Of a stretch of DNA of 64,000 nucleotides, positions 55,453-63,860 are shown piece after piece. The position numbers were made by a program, and so were the translations under genes. The notes under the pieces were generated by a model. The model had not been told where the DNA came from. It searched no databases and saw only the letters and a list, made by a program, of their open reading frames with translations. Every line of letters starts with the position of its first letter. Within the stretch, counting starts at the first letter, position 1. Source of the DNA: Lachnospiraceae bacterium. GTDB lineage: Bacteria; Bacillota; Clostridia; Lachnospirales; Lachnospiraceae. Location of the stretch: assembly GCA_029219245.1 (NCBI GenBank), contig JAQXTA010000043.1, forward strand, positions 27,621-91,620, written 5' to 3'.

Positions 55453-55476
55453 GTCAGTATGTCTTTTGTTTCTCTT

Positions 55477-55854
55477 TTAGATAAATCCCTGTTCCAGCCT
55501 TACATAGTCGGCAACCGAAGCAATATACTCACTATTGGTCGGTCTGCTATGCTCTGTCCCGTTACGATATCCAAACAGCCTCTCAAATATGTCTCCATTT
55601 CCTCTCTCCCAGGAAACTTCTATGGCATTGCGAATCGCCCGCTCAATTTTCTGATCCGTTGTCATATATCTTTTTGCCAAATCAGGATACAAGAGTTTGG
55701 TCACGCTGCCAATCAATTCCATATCCTCTACACACATGACAATGGCAGCACGCAGATATTGATATCCCTTCAGATGTGCCGGAATACCAAGTTCTAACAT
55801 CAGACCGGAAATCCTCTGCTCGACTTCCGGTTTTACCAGCATACAACTATTCAT
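55477..55854 (-). CDS. Stand-alone Spo0A C-terminal DNA-binding domain protein
   Basis: The 125-residue protein consists almost wholly of a Spo0A effector domain: LGIPAHLKGYQYLRAAI near 22-38, EDMELIGSVTKLLYPDLAKRY near 43-63, IERAIRNAIEVSWERGN near 70-86 with the recognition helix, and PTNSEYIASVADYVRLEQ near 105-122. These match the sigmaA-contact and DNA-reading parts of Spo0A. The receiver domain is absent, so phosphorylation cannot control it in the usual way. It has a ribosome site (AAGGGG, 8 bases from ATG), its own promoter and a terminator. Two phased GATTTGTC repeats lie in its promoter. It probably regulates transcription here or of itself; this is inference. Confidence 0.88.
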   Translation of the reverse strand: MNSCMLVKPEVEQRISGLMLELGIPAHLKGYQYLRAAIVMCVEDMELIGSVTKLLYPDLAKRYMTTDQKIERAIRNAIEVSWERGNGDIFERLFGYRNGTEHSRPTNSEYIASVADYVRLEQGFI

Positions 55855-55889
55855 TTTTCATTCCCCTTTACAGTAAACCTATTACTATG

Positions 55890-55917
55890 GACAAATCATA
55901 GCACAATCTGACAAATC
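55890..55917. promoter_or_regulatory. Phased direct repeats in the Spo0A-C promoter
   Basis: GACAAATC occurs at 55890-55897 and 55910-55917, exactly 20 bp apart (minus-strand reading GATTTGTC). TTTGTC is the first part of the Spo0A box (TTTGTCGAA-like); the rest matches poorly. One copy overlaps the -10 element, the other lies in the -10/-35 spacer, positions suited to repression. Binding by the downstream gene's product is inference. Confidence 0.5.
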
Positions 55918-55924
55918 CTGTAAA
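55895..55924 (-). promoter_or_regulatory. Sigma-A-type promoter of the Spo0A-C gene
   Basis: On the minus strand: TTTACA (55924-55919), 18-bp spacer, TATGAT (55900-55895), with TG one base before the -10. It is about 40 bp upstream of the ATG at 55854. Confidence 0.68.
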
Positions 55925-55975
55925 CTGTAAAGTATCGCCTATATCAATATCTGGCAAAAACCGGCACCATGTTTT

Positions 55976-56917
55976 TTACATTCTTGCTGCATCAACGTTT
56001 TCTTTAAACCAGTCGTATGCAAGTTTAATGCCTTCTTCCAGTTCTACTTTGTGAGTCCAACCCAGACCATGCAGCTTTGTTACATCAGTTAATTTACGAG
56101 GTGTTCCGTCAGGCATATCTTTGTTCCAGATAATCTCGCCCTGATAGCCAACTGCTTTTTTCACCTGCTCTGCCAGCTCCTTAATCGTAACCTCTTTACC
56201 GGTTCCGATGTTTACATGCTGTTCCCCGCTGTAATTTTCGAGTAAAAATACACAAGCATCTGCCATATCATCTACATATAAGAATTCTCTAAGCGGTGTT
56301 CCGGTACCCCAGAGCTCTACCGTCGGTGCATTGCTTACCTTCGCTTCATGGAATTTACGAATCATAGCAGGCATAACATGGGACCCCTGCAAATCATAGT
56401 TATCATAAGGTCCGTAAAGGTTTGTCGGCATACAGCTGATAAAATCATCTCCATACTGCCTTTTATAGAACTTACACATTTCCAATCCGGCAATTTTAGC
56501 AATCGCATATGCCTCATTTGTAACTTCCAACGGTCCGGTTAAAAGTGCATCCTCCGGAATCGGCTGTGGTGCCATCTTCGGATAAATACAGGTGCTTCCC
56601 AAAAACAGTAATTTTTTTACTTTATAATCATGACAGCATTTGATGACATTACACTGAATCTGCATATTTTCATATGCGAATTCTGCCGGGGTTGTATTAT
56701 TGGCATTGATACCACCTACTTTGGCTGCTGCCAAAACTACCACATCCGGTTTCTCCGCATCAAAAAACGCTCTTACAGCTGCCTGATTCGTTAAATCCAG
56801 CTCTTTATGCGTTCTGCCGATAACGTTTTCATATCCCTTTGCTTTCAGATTTCTGACAATCGCACTTCCCACCAGACCTCTGTGTCCTGCTACATAAATC
56901 TTATCTGTCTTGTTCAT
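55976..56917 (-). CDS. fcl: GDP-L-fucose synthase
   Basis: An extended SDR of 313 residues: [18 protein letters not shown] at 7-24, [16 protein letters not shown] near 59-74, [19 protein letters not shown] near 103-121, [11 protein letters not shown] near 132-142 with the Tyr-Lys pair, and [12 protein letters not shown] near 163-174. This is the full set for Fcl (WcaG), which epimerises and reduces GDP-4-keto-6-deoxy-mannose to GDP-L-fucose. gmd is in the same unit, two genes upstream. The start ATG follows AAGGTAAGG. The GT10 enzyme at 5806-6750 is the likely user. Confidence 0.93.
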   Translation of the reverse strand: MNKTDKIYVAGHRGLVGSAIVRNLKAKGYENVIGRTHKELDLTNQAAVRAFFDAEKPDVVVLAAAKVGGINANNTTPAEFAYENMQIQCNVIKCCHDYKVKKLLFLGSTCIYPKMAPQPIPEDALLTGPLEVTNEAYAIAKIAGLEMCKFYKRQYGDDFISCMPTNLYGPYDNYDLQGSHVMPAMIRKFHEAKVSNAPTVELWGTGTPLREFLYVDDMADACVFLLENYSGEQHVNIGTGKEVTIKELAEQVKKAVGYQGEIIWNKDMPDGTPRKLTDVTKLHGLGWTHKVELEEGIKLAYDWFKENVDAARM

Positions 56918-56936
56918 AATTCCTTACCTTTCTCTT

Positions 56937-58679
56937 TCATTCTTTATATCGAAATCCATCCTCAAGCCCTTCTCCCCGCAGTGTAATCTGCGCTTCTGTC
57001 GGCGAGGATGGAAAACTTTCATATCCTACCTGATCTCCGGTTACCGGACAGTAAAAGGTAATCCCATCAATCTCATAACTTCTTGTTGCAAAATTCTCAT
57101 AATCTTTCTGGTAAACCCAATAATCATTTACATAGGAATTAACCAGTTCTCTGCCAAATGCCGTTGCCTTGTAGAGAAGGAAAAGTCCTGTCACTGCAAT
57201 ACAGACCTTCTCCAGTTTCTTCCGTTTTTCTACGGTCAAAAGTCTTCCGCACCGGGAATTCTCCTCCACATGAAGGAACTCTGTAGCAATATCGCCAAGC
57301 ACCACCGCCGGCAGTAAATAGGCATAAACACATCCATACCGGATAAGCGGCGAACTAAACAGCCAGAACAGAAAACACAGCGACAATACTCCCTCCGGAA
57401 GCAGTTTCTCCGGTAAAGATTTTTTCTTCCGCAGGAAATCTGTCAGATACCATGCAAATCGTAATAAAAAAAGCACCACCGATACCAATGCAGCAAGCAC
57501 AAAGAGCCTGTCCATACCGCCAAGACTCCGGAACCAGTCCGGTAGCCATTCCATAATAGAAATATCATATTTTATCACATCGCTGTAGCCTCTGCCCCAG
57601 ACCTGTATCTCTTTGGCATCATATGCCGCAATTCCTTCCGGGATTTTCCAATCCGGAGAGAAAAAATCAAGGAATGTAAAAGGATAGACCAGCCAGCCGG
57701 ATATCACAACATTCCGTATCAGATACGGTACGGCAGTCAAAATTCCAAGCATCAGATAAATCCCGGTTTCTTTCCAGTTTTTCTCCCGAATTAACATCCA
57801 TGCCGGTTTTATCACAAGCAGAACAATCAAGGCCGCCGACAACTTGATGGTCATCAGGTATACGCCCAATACACATAACATAGCATAAGGAAATATTGCA
57901 TCTTCCTTCTTCTCCAGTAAATCCAGGAAGCGAATCATGATGTAAAAAGCAGTCAGCACCATGAAGTAATCCGATGCCGGTGATACCATTTCATCAAAAA
58001 TAATAAGCAGATAATAAATGCCCATCAGCCTTGCAAAATCAGAAGTCTTTATCCTTTTTCTCTGGAAAATGTTAAAAATCTTCAGACAGTCAAAAGCCAG
58101 AAGCAGTGCCAGAAATCCTGCCACACAGTGATAAGACTGTCCTCCTAAAAATGCCATACTGTATAATGCCGAAAGTGCAAAAGAAGCACTGTTGTATGCA
58201 AGACGGCAATGGAGATTACCAAGTCCCGCTACCACTCCATACTCTTCTATCCACCGGATGCTCTGTGCATGATACAGCCCGGTATCATAATGAATAATTC
58301 CTCTGGAAGTACCATAGGCATAAATGAAAATGAGAAATACCCCTAAAACAATCCTGTCATAAAACTTCCTGCCGCAATTCTCCTTTTGCTGCTTTATCCG
58401 GTCGCAGATATTGCGTGTCTCTTCCAGCAGTTTTGTTCTGCAAAGAAAGAAAAATGCCAGACAGATGCCCGATAAAATCAGATTCGCCGCAAGTCCCACC
58501 GGTGCCAAAAGGCTGAAAAACTGTGCATATACCGTCACACCTGCCAGTCCGCACAGGAAATAACTATCCCACTTTTGCACCCGATAGGTACAAAAGTGGG
58601 TAAGAAATGTCAAAATACCATAACCGAACAAAAATGTGGTTACTGCCATATAGAACCATATCAATATAACAGACAGCAT
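56937..58679 (-). CDS. Polytopic membrane protein, LIC_10190-like
   Basis: A 580-residue protein with about twelve hydrophobic segments. The loop after the fourth segment reads IIHYDTGLYHAQSIRWIEEY (about 127-146), followed by VVAGLGNLHCRLAYNSASF (about 148-166). I recall this pattern from the LIC_10190 family of membrane proteins in surface-glycan clusters, whose function is unknown; GT-C-like activity is plausible. It lies between gmd and fcl, so it may act on a fucose-containing glycan. A C-terminal soluble region (about 500-580) is likely outside the membrane. Confidence 0.72.
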   Translation of the reverse strand: MLSVILIWFYMAVTTFLFGYGILTFLTHFCTYRVQKWDSYFLCGLAGVTVYAQFFSLLAPVGLAANLILSGICLAFFFLCRTKLLEETRNICDRIKQQKENCGRKFYDRIVLGVFLIFIYAYGTSRGIIHYDTGLYHAQSIRWIEEYGVVAGLGNLHCRLAYNSASFALSALYSMAFLGGQSYHCVAGFLALLLAFDCLKIFNIFQRKRIKTSDFARLMGIYYLLIIFDEMVSPASDYFMVLTAFYIMIRFLDLLEKKEDAIFPYAMLCVLGVYLMTIKLSAALIVLLVIKPAWMLIREKNWKETGIYLMLGILTAVPYLIRNVVISGWLVYPFTFLDFFSPDWKIPEGIAAYDAKEIQVWGRGYSDVIKYDISIMEWLPDWFRSLGGMDRLFVLAALVSVVLFLLRFAWYLTDFLRKKKSLPEKLLPEGVLSLCFLFWLFSSPLIRYGCVYAYLLPAVVLGDIATEFLHVEENSRCGRLLTVEKRKKLEKVCIAVTGLFLLYKATAFGRELVNSYVNDYWVYQKDYENFATRSYEIDGITFYCPVTGDQVGYESFPSSPTEAQITLRGEGLEDGFRYKE

Positions 58680-58688
58680 AAAGTTCCC

Positions 58689-59768
58689 CTATTTTTTATC
58701 TGCTTTTCTCTGTTTCTTATATTCTGCACAGCTCATGCCTGCAATTTCTTTCAGGTCAGAATCCATCATCATGGACACCAGTCCTTTGAAATCTATTTTT
58801 CTCTTCCAGCCAAGTTCCTTTTCTGCTTTCTCGCAGTTACCCCAAAGAAATTCTACTTCTGCCGGACGATAAAATTCCGGATTCACATCCACTAACAGTT
58901 TACCGGTTTCCGCATCATAGCCTTTTTCATTTACACCGGTATCTTCCCAGCGAATCTGGATACCAAGTTCACCGAAAGCTGCTTCCACGAATTCTCTTAC
59001 CGTATGAGTTTCATTGGTTGCCAGCACGAAATCATCCGGCTTGTCCTGCTGCAACATCAGCCACATACCTTCTACATAATCACCTGCGAATCCCCAGTCA
59101 CGTTTCGCATTCATATTTCCGAGAGAAAGCTTTTCCTGTTTGCCTGCAATAATATTGGCAATTGCCAGTGTGATTTTTCTGGTAACGAAATTTTCCCCTC
59201 TTCGTGGCGATTCGTGATTGAACAAAATACCGTTGCATGCAAACATATTATAAGATTCTCTGTAGTTTACGGTAATCCAGTAAGAATACAATTTTGCTGC
59301 GCCATAAGGACTCTTCGGATAAAACGGTGTTTTCTCACTCTGCGGTGCTGTTTCCGGAATACCACCGAATAACTCAGAGGTAGATGCCTGATAATATCTG
59401 CAATTGCCACCGTTGACACGAATTGCCTCCAGTAACTTCAAGGTACTTACTCCGGTAGCTTCTGCTGTATATTCCGGCACTTCAAAAGAAACGCCTACAT
59501 GTGACTGCGCTGCAAGGTTGTAAACCTCAGTCGGACGGATTTCCGCAATCAGACGCATCAGGTTGCTGGAATCCGTTGTATCTGCAAAATGCAGGAAAAA
59601 TTTAACTTTATTATAATCAGACTGTAATATATGGTCTATTCTTGCCGTATTGGTAATACTATGTCTACGGATTAAGCCATGCACTTCATATCCTTTTTCC
59701 AATAAAAATTCAGCCAGATAAGAACCATCCTGACCTGTGATACCTGTAATCAATGCTACTTTCTGCAT
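58689..59768 (-). CDS. gmd: GDP-mannose 4,6-dehydratase
   Basis: An extended SDR of 359 residues: [20 protein letters not shown] at 5-24, [17 protein letters not shown] near 31-47, [18 protein letters not shown] near 84-101, ASTSELFGG near 128-136, [13 protein letters not shown] near 152-164 with the Tyr-Lys pair, and [17 protein letters not shown] near 184-200. It converts GDP-D-mannose to GDP-4-keto-6-deoxy-mannose, the substrate of Fcl. It is first in its unit behind a strong promoter whose -35 abuts phased repeats, beside a divergent AraC gene. GGAG lies 7 bases before the ATG. Confidence 0.94.
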   Translation of the reverse strand: MQKVALITGITGQDGSYLAEFLLEKGYEVHGLIRRHSITNTARIDHILQSDYNKVKFFLHFADTTDSSNLMRLIAEIRPTEVYNLAAQSHVGVSFEVPEYTAEATGVSTLKLLEAIRVNGGNCRYYQASTSELFGGIPETAPQSEKTPFYPKSPYGAAKLYSYWITVNYRESYNMFACNGILFNHESPRRGENFVTRKITLAIANIIAGKQEKLSLGNMNAKRDWGFAGDYVEGMWLMLQQDKPDDFVLATNETHTVREFVEAAFGELGIQIRWEDTGVNEKGYDAETGKLLVDVNPEFYRPAEVEFLWGNCEKAEKELGWKRKIDFKGLVSMMMDSDLKEIAGMSCAEYKKQRKADKK

Positions 59769-59818
59769 ATCAATCTCCTTCTCTTACATTTTTGTCTTAT
59801 TTTGCTATTCCATATGGG

Positions 59819-59847
59819 AGTATACTATTGTATAATACAACTATCAA
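59819..59847 (-). promoter_or_regulatory. Sigma-A-type promoter of gmd operon
   Basis: On the minus strand: TTGATA (59847-59842), 17-bp spacer, TATACT (59824-59819), 51 bp before the gmd ATG. A TATAAT at 59831-59836 on the plus strand could serve the divergent araC gene, so the two promoters would overlap. Confidence 0.72.
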
Positions 59848-59849
59848 CA

Positions 59850-59881
59850 TAAAATATTGCCTCATAATAGTAAAATATTGC
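59850..59881. promoter_or_regulatory. 21-bp-phased direct repeat, likely AraC-type operator
   Basis: TAAAATATTGC is present at 59850-59860 and 59871-59881, an exact repeat with a 21-bp period (two helical turns). The proximal copy ends 2 bp from the gmd -35 hexamer. AraC-family activators bind such direct repeats next to -35 elements, and an araC-type gene starts at 59916. Confidence 0.65.
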
Positions 59882-59915
59882 TATCCATGAAAAAGAAGAA
59901 AGGGATTCCGAAAAA

Positions 59916-60752
59916 ATGGCTAAATCTACGTCAAACCGTATTATTACAACCCCCTCCTCCTATGCCAGAGACCACTACCTCTATGTGCAGGAGGTTGGTA
60001 CCTTGCAAAGTCTGGAACCGCATATCAGTCACAGGCAGAATTTAAATTCCTATCTCTTCTTTATCGTTCTGGAAGGAGGCGGTTATGTTTCTTACGAGGG
60101 GCACCGTCATACTCTGACTGTCGGTGACTGTGTCTGGCTGGACTGTACCAGACCCTACTCCCACGAAAGCAGCGTCAAGGAACCCTGGAGTCTGATGTGG
60201 GTACATTTTTATGGCAAAGAGGCCGCAAACTTTTATGCCAGTTTTTTAAAGCACTCCTGTCCTTTTTTGTTTCATCCTCAAAATGCAGTTGCTTTTACTG
60301 ATATTCTGCAGCATTTATACCAGATTCATTCCTCGAAATCCTCTTTAATGGAGCTTTATGCCAATCGCTACATTACCGATTTGATTACCTTATGCTTTTT
60401 GGAGAACACATCCGATAAGCAGGAAACCTCTTCTATTCCGGAGAAATTAAAGCAGATTCATGATTTTCTGGAAGAACATTATTCCGAAAAAATAAATCTG
60501 GAAGACTTATCTTCCAGATTCTTTATCAGTAAATTTCATCTTTCCAGAGAATATAAAAAAATATACGGCACCACAATTGGAAATGATTTAACCTCCAAAC
60601 GTATTTCCCATGCCAAATCTATGTTACGTTTTTCGAATGCATCTATTGAAAACATCGCCCTAAACTGTGGTTTTCAGGATGCCGGCTATTTTATTAAAGT
60701 TTTCAAGAAGTCCGAAAATATGACACCATTGGAATACCGTAAGAAATGGTAA
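59916..60752 (+). CDS. AraC-family transcriptional regulator
   Basis: A 278-residue regulator. The N-terminal sensing domain (about 25-140) is cupin-like, with FFIVLEGGGYVSYEGHRHTL near 48-67 and VGDCVWLDCTRPYSHE near 69-84, suggesting a small-sugar or similar ligand. The C-terminal DNA-binding domain has two HTH motifs: LEDLSSRFFISKFHLSREYK near 191-210 and IENIALNCGFQDAGYFIKVF near 239-258. It is divergent from gmd and probably controls it through the phased repeats between them. AAAGGG lies 11 bases before the ATG. It ends 4 bp from the convergent DUF212 gene. No ligand can be named. Confidence 0.88.
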   Translation: MAKSTSNRIITTPSSYARDHYLYVQEVGTLQSLEPHISHRQNLNSYLFFIVLEGGGYVSYEGHRHTLTVGDCVWLDCTRPYSHESSVKEPWSLMWVHFYGKEAANFYASFLKHSCPFLFHPQNAVAFTDILQHLYQIHSSKSSLMELYANRYITDLITLCFLENTSDKQETSSIPEKLKQIHDFLEEHYSEKINLEDLSSRFFISKFHLSREYKKIYGTTIGNDLTSKRISHAKSMLRFSNASIENIALNCGFQDAGYFIKVFKKSENMTPLEYRKKW

Positions 60753-60756
60753 CTCT

Positions 60757-61221
60757 CTATGGTATCATAATCCGACATGTCATAATGCCGATGCATATAC
60801 CAAGCAATGCCCCCATCAATACCTGCAGTGGCGTATGTCCCACGAATTCTTTCAGTTTATCTTCTATCGGCATCTTTTTTCCCATTTCCCGGAATACTGC
60901 CATCATTTCATTTAGTACAATCGCCTGAATTCCGGTTTCTCTTCGGACACCCATTGCATCATGCATAACGATGATTGCCATAATGAGTGCAATGGCAAAC
61001 TCAAAGCTGCCGCCGCCGTACTTCATACCAGCCGCTGTTACCAGTGCTGCAACCGTTGCCGAATGGGAGCTTGGCATTCCGCCGCTCCCTACCATCCGTT
61101 CCCAAACCATCTCTTTCGTAATAATCAGATGAATAATTGTTTTGATTACCTGGGCTACAAACCATCCCATGACTGATGCTATCAGAACCGGATTTTGAAA
61201 CATTCCCTGTATAAATTCCAT
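60757..61221 (-). CDS. Divergent PAP2 family protein (DUF212/YuiD-like)
   Basis: A 154-residue membrane protein with four hydrophobic segments. VGSGGMPSSHSATVAALVTA near 44-63 keeps the SHSA part of the PAP2 phosphatase signature. VMHDAMGVRRETGIQA near 85-100 and FVGHTPLQVLMGALLGI near 125-141 are the DUF212 blocks. The family is uncharacterised. A role in undecaprenyl or other lipid-phosphate handling is only suggested by PAP2 similarity. It is the second gene after rmlD, 15 bp apart. Confidence 0.85.
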   Translation of the reverse strand: MEFIQGMFQNPVLIASVMGWFVAQVIKTIIHLIITKEMVWERMVGSGGMPSSHSATVAALVTAAGMKYGGGSFEFAIALIMAIIVMHDAMGVRRETGIQAIVLNEMMAVFREMGKKMPIEDKLKEFVGHTPLQVLMGALLGICIGIMTCRIMIP

Positions 61222-61236
61222 TTTATCCTTATCCTT

Positions 61237-62079
61237 TTATAACTCTTTGATGTATTTTGCAATGGCATCATGCCAATCCGCAAACATAAAATCGGTTGTC
61301 AGTTTCAACATATAATTATCCAGAATCGAATAGGCCGGACGTGCCGCTGCTGCACCATATTCTTCCGTTGTAATGGCATCCACAACCGTTTTCTTGCCTG
61401 CCAGACGGAAAATCTCCTGTGCAAATTCAGCCCAGCTGCAATCTCCTTCACAAGTTCCATGGAAAAGACCATAATTTTCTGTCGGTAAAAGATATGCAAT
61501 CGCCTTCGCCAACTCCTCCGCGCTGGTCGGAGAACCTACCTGATCTCTTACCACACGTACCTTATCATTTGTCTCCGATAGGCGAAGCATTGTTTTTACA
61601 AAATTCTTTCCATCGCCATACAGCCACGCAGTACGAATAATGAAATATTTATCGGCAAAATCTTTTACGAAATTCTCACCCGCCAGCTTAGTAATACCGT
61701 ACATTCCCTGCGGTCCGACCGGGTCAAACTCCTTATAAGGTCTGGTTGCTTTGCCGTCAAATACATAATCCGTCGAAATATGAATCATCTTAGCACCTGT
61801 TTCCGTTGCAGCAATACTCAGATTTCTTGGTCCGATTGCATTGATGCGATATGCCTTATCTTCTTCTGTTTCACAGGCATCAACTGCAGTATGTGCTGCG
61901 CAGTTGATAATGGCATACGGTTTTATCTCTCTGGCAAAAGCCATTACCTTATCAATATTGGTAATATCCAGTTCACCTACATCGGTATTCACAAATTCAT
62001 ACTCATTATTTCCTGCATATAGTTGATTAACAGCGCGTCCCAGCTGTCCATTACAGCCTGTTACAATAATCTTTTTCAT
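61237..62079 (-). CDS. rmlD: dTDP-4-dehydrorhamnose reductase
   Basis: An extended SDR of 280 residues: IIVTGCNGQLGRAVNQLY at 4-21, AIINCAAHTAVDACETEED near 55-73, MIHISTDYVFDGKATRPYKE near 98-117, MYGITKLAGE near 126-135 with the Tyr-Lys pair, and IIRTAWLYG near 147-155. It catalyses the last step to dTDP-L-rhamnose. The other rml genes are not in the window, so it is either split from them or works with copies elsewhere. GGAGGG precedes the ATG. First gene of its unit, with its own promoter. Confidence 0.9.
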   Translation of the reverse strand: MKKIIVTGCNGQLGRAVNQLYAGNNEYEFVNTDVGELDITNIDKVMAFAREIKPYAIINCAAHTAVDACETEEDKAYRINAIGPRNLSIAATETGAKMIHISTDYVFDGKATRPYKEFDPVGPQGMYGITKLAGENFVKDFADKYFIIRTAWLYGDGKNFVKTMLRLSETNDKVRVVRDQVGSPTSAEELAKAIAYLLPTENYGLFHGTCEGDCSWAEFAQEIFRLAGKKTVVDAITTEEYGAAAARPAYSILDNYMLKLTTDFMFADWHDAIAKYIKEL

Positions 62080-62144
62080 ATTTACCTGTTTCCCTCCAAA
62101 TTCATGTTACATCTTCCTTCAAACGGACATAAGACTTCTTGTAT

Positions 62145-62173
62145 ATCATACATCCTATGCATGAATTGTGCAA
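62145..62173 (-). promoter_or_regulatory. Sigma-A-type promoter of rmlD
   Basis: On the minus strand: TTGCAC (62173-62168), 17-bp spacer, TATGAT (62150-62145), about 66 bp before the rmlD ATG. Confidence 0.67.
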
Positions 62174-62232
62174 GAAGCTAATATTCCGTAATATTTTTTT
62201 AACATTTTGTGTATTTTTTCATTTTTTTCCTA

Positions 62233-62261
62233 GTGACTAGCCTTTTTTCTTATGATATACT
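62233..62261 (+). promoter_or_regulatory. Possible promoter of the DUF3048 lipoprotein gene
   Basis: GTGACT (62233-62238), 17-bp spacer, TATACT (62256-62261), 40 bp before the ATG at 62301. The -35 lies in a small palindrome, CTAGTGACTAG. A TATGAT at 62251-62256 is an alternative -10. Confidence 0.5.
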
Positions 62262-62300
62262 AGGAACAGTTGGGTTATTCCCAGAAAGAGAGGATTAAAG

Positions 62301-63461
62301 ATGAAAAGATTACAGGTACTTCTCCTTGTAGCTTTGTCTTCTACTCTTATTTTGTTTGGTTGTGGTAAAGAAAAAGAAGAGGTCATTGAACCTGTTGTTG
62401 AACAAGTAATTGAAGAAGACCCAGAAGCTGTAGAAGAAGCAGACGAAACAGAAACAGAAGCAGACGAAGACATTCCTCCGGAAGAAGGAATGGTTCGTAG
62501 CCGTATTACAAATGAATGGGTAAAGGAAGAAGTAAATAATACACGTCCTGTTACCGTTATGATTCCAAATACAAAAACAGCCGCTCAATACGGTATCTCT
62601 CAGGCAGATGTTTTATATGAGTGTAATGTAGAAGGAAGTATTACAAGATTGATGGCACTTTTCCAGGACTGGAGCGATTTTGAAAGACTCGGCAATGTCA
62701 GAAGCTGTCGTGACTACTATGTATACTGGTCCTTTGAATGGGATGCATTCTATATTCATTACGGCGGACCTTTTTACATCGATGAAGTTATTAACCGTCC
62801 GGATACCGAGGATATTGATGGTCTGGACAGCAGTAATTTCTGGCGTGCTGATGATACCGGCAATTCTACTGATAACGCCTATGTTGATACAGAAGGTATT
62901 AAAGCGGATATCAACCGGCTTGGTTATGATTTAGAATATCGTGACGGTTATGCCGATGAGCAGCATTATTTATTTGCTCCGGTAAATGAACCAAATACTT
63001 TGGAACAGTATAGTGATGCCATTACTGCAAATAAAATTGATATGTCCCCTACTTATCCCGTAACAAACTGTTATTTCGTTTACAATGAAGAAACCGGTTT
63101 GTACGACAGATTCCAGCATTTATCCGGTGCTGCTGACGGACCACATGTTGATAAGGCAAATGGCCAGCAGTTAGCATTTAAGAACATCCTGATTCAGAAT
63201 ACTTACTATGAAGTTCGTGATCAGAAGGGTTATCTCGCATTCCAGTGTATCGATTCTACAAGAGATGGCTGGTTCTTCACAAACGGAAAAGGTATTCATG
63301 TAACTTGGGAAAAGACATCCGATTACGGTGCAACAAGATATTATGATGATAACGGAAATGAGATTCAGTTAAATACCGGTAAGACTATGGTATGTATCGT
63401 TGAAGACGGTGATTCCTTTATGGTAGATGATGAGAAAATCACTCCTTCCACAGCACAGTAA
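62301..63461 (+). CDS. DUF3048-family lipoprotein
   Basis: A lipoprotein of 386 residues. The signal peptide has a basic start (MKRLQ), a hydrophobic stretch and a lipobox LFGC with the lipidated Cys at 21. A long acidic linker follows (about 24-62, mostly Glu/Asp/Thr), then the DUF3048 domain: RPVTVMIPNTKTAAQYG near 81-97, GNVRSCRDYYVYWSFEWDA near 131-149, and HVTWEKTSDYGATRYYDDNG near 333-352. The family (YerB type) is extracellular; its function is not established. It is transcribed away from rmlD and ends in a hairpin terminator. It is unlikely to be part of glycan synthesis. Confidence 0.87.
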   Translation: MKRLQVLLLVALSSTLILFGCGKEKEEVIEPVVEQVIEEDPEAVEEADETETEADEDIPPEEGMVRSRITNEWVKEEVNNTRPVTVMIPNTKTAAQYGISQADVLYECNVEGSITRLMALFQDWSDFERLGNVRSCRDYYVYWSFEWDAFYIHYGGPFYIDEVINRPDTEDIDGLDSSNFWRADDTGNSTDNAYVDTEGIKADINRLGYDLEYRDGYADEQHYLFAPVNEPNTLEQYSDAITANKIDMSPTYPVTNCYFVYNEETGLYDRFQHLSGAADGPHVDKANGQQLAFKNILIQNTYYEVRDQKGYLAFQCIDSTRDGWFFTNGKGIHVTWEKTSDYGATRYYDDNGNEIQLNTGKTMVCIVEDGDSFMVDDEKITPSTAQ

Positions 63462-63496
63462 TAATGGTAATTGAAAGTCTTCTATAAAGATATAAT

Positions 63497-63544
63497 AAAA
63501 GGATATCCCATTGCAGCAGCCTGCATGCGGATATCCTTTTTATG
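63497..63544 (+). terminator. Rho-independent terminator after DUF3048 gene
   Basis: AAAAGGATATCC (63497-63508) pairs with GGATATCCTTTT (63529-63540) around a 20-base loop, followed by another T. It lies 35 bp after the stop codon. Confidence 0.75.
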
Positions 63545-63860
63545 TATCTGTTTTTATATCTTTTTCACTGCATTTGATAGACGTAAACAAGTATCTGACA
63601 CAAGAAAAATTGCCTCTTGCCTCAAATCAGCAGACAGAAACTCCTTTCTATAGTATCCTTACCTTGCTAGCAGAAAGAGAGGAAACAGAAAGAGATACAG
63701 GAAATGGCAGATAAATTCAGTTCAGTCCCAAATGTTATTACTGCTCTGGACAAAGAACAGATCGTTGTTTTACAGCCTTCTGACAATTATTAATCTGAAA
63801 AAATCAGGATAATTAACTCAAAATGGATATTCCGGTTTGAAATTATACTTTCCTATCACA
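63545..63860. other. Mostly non-coding stretch between terminator and intron
   Basis: About 316 bp with no recognisable gene other than the 29-codon frame at 63704-63793. A weak hairpin (CTGA, six A, TCAG) lies near 63796-63809. Open frames across 63471-63714 look incidental. The 3' exon of the group II intron begins at its right end. Confidence 0.4.
63704..63793 (+). CDS. Small ORF of 29 residues, unrecognised
   Basis: ATG at 63704 to TAA at 63793, encoding a short acidic peptide beginning MADKFSSVPNVITALD. An AGGA lies very close to the ATG, which is poor spacing. The composition is protein-like, so it could be a small gene or the remnant of one. No family recognised. Confidence 0.25.
   Translation: MADKFSSVPNVITALDKEQIVVLQPSDNY

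Noticed and set aside
62237..62473. Minus-strand serine-rich frame opposite the lipoprotein
   Set aside because: The composition is the reverse of the acidic Glu/Asp linker of the DUF3048 protein, so it is a shadow.
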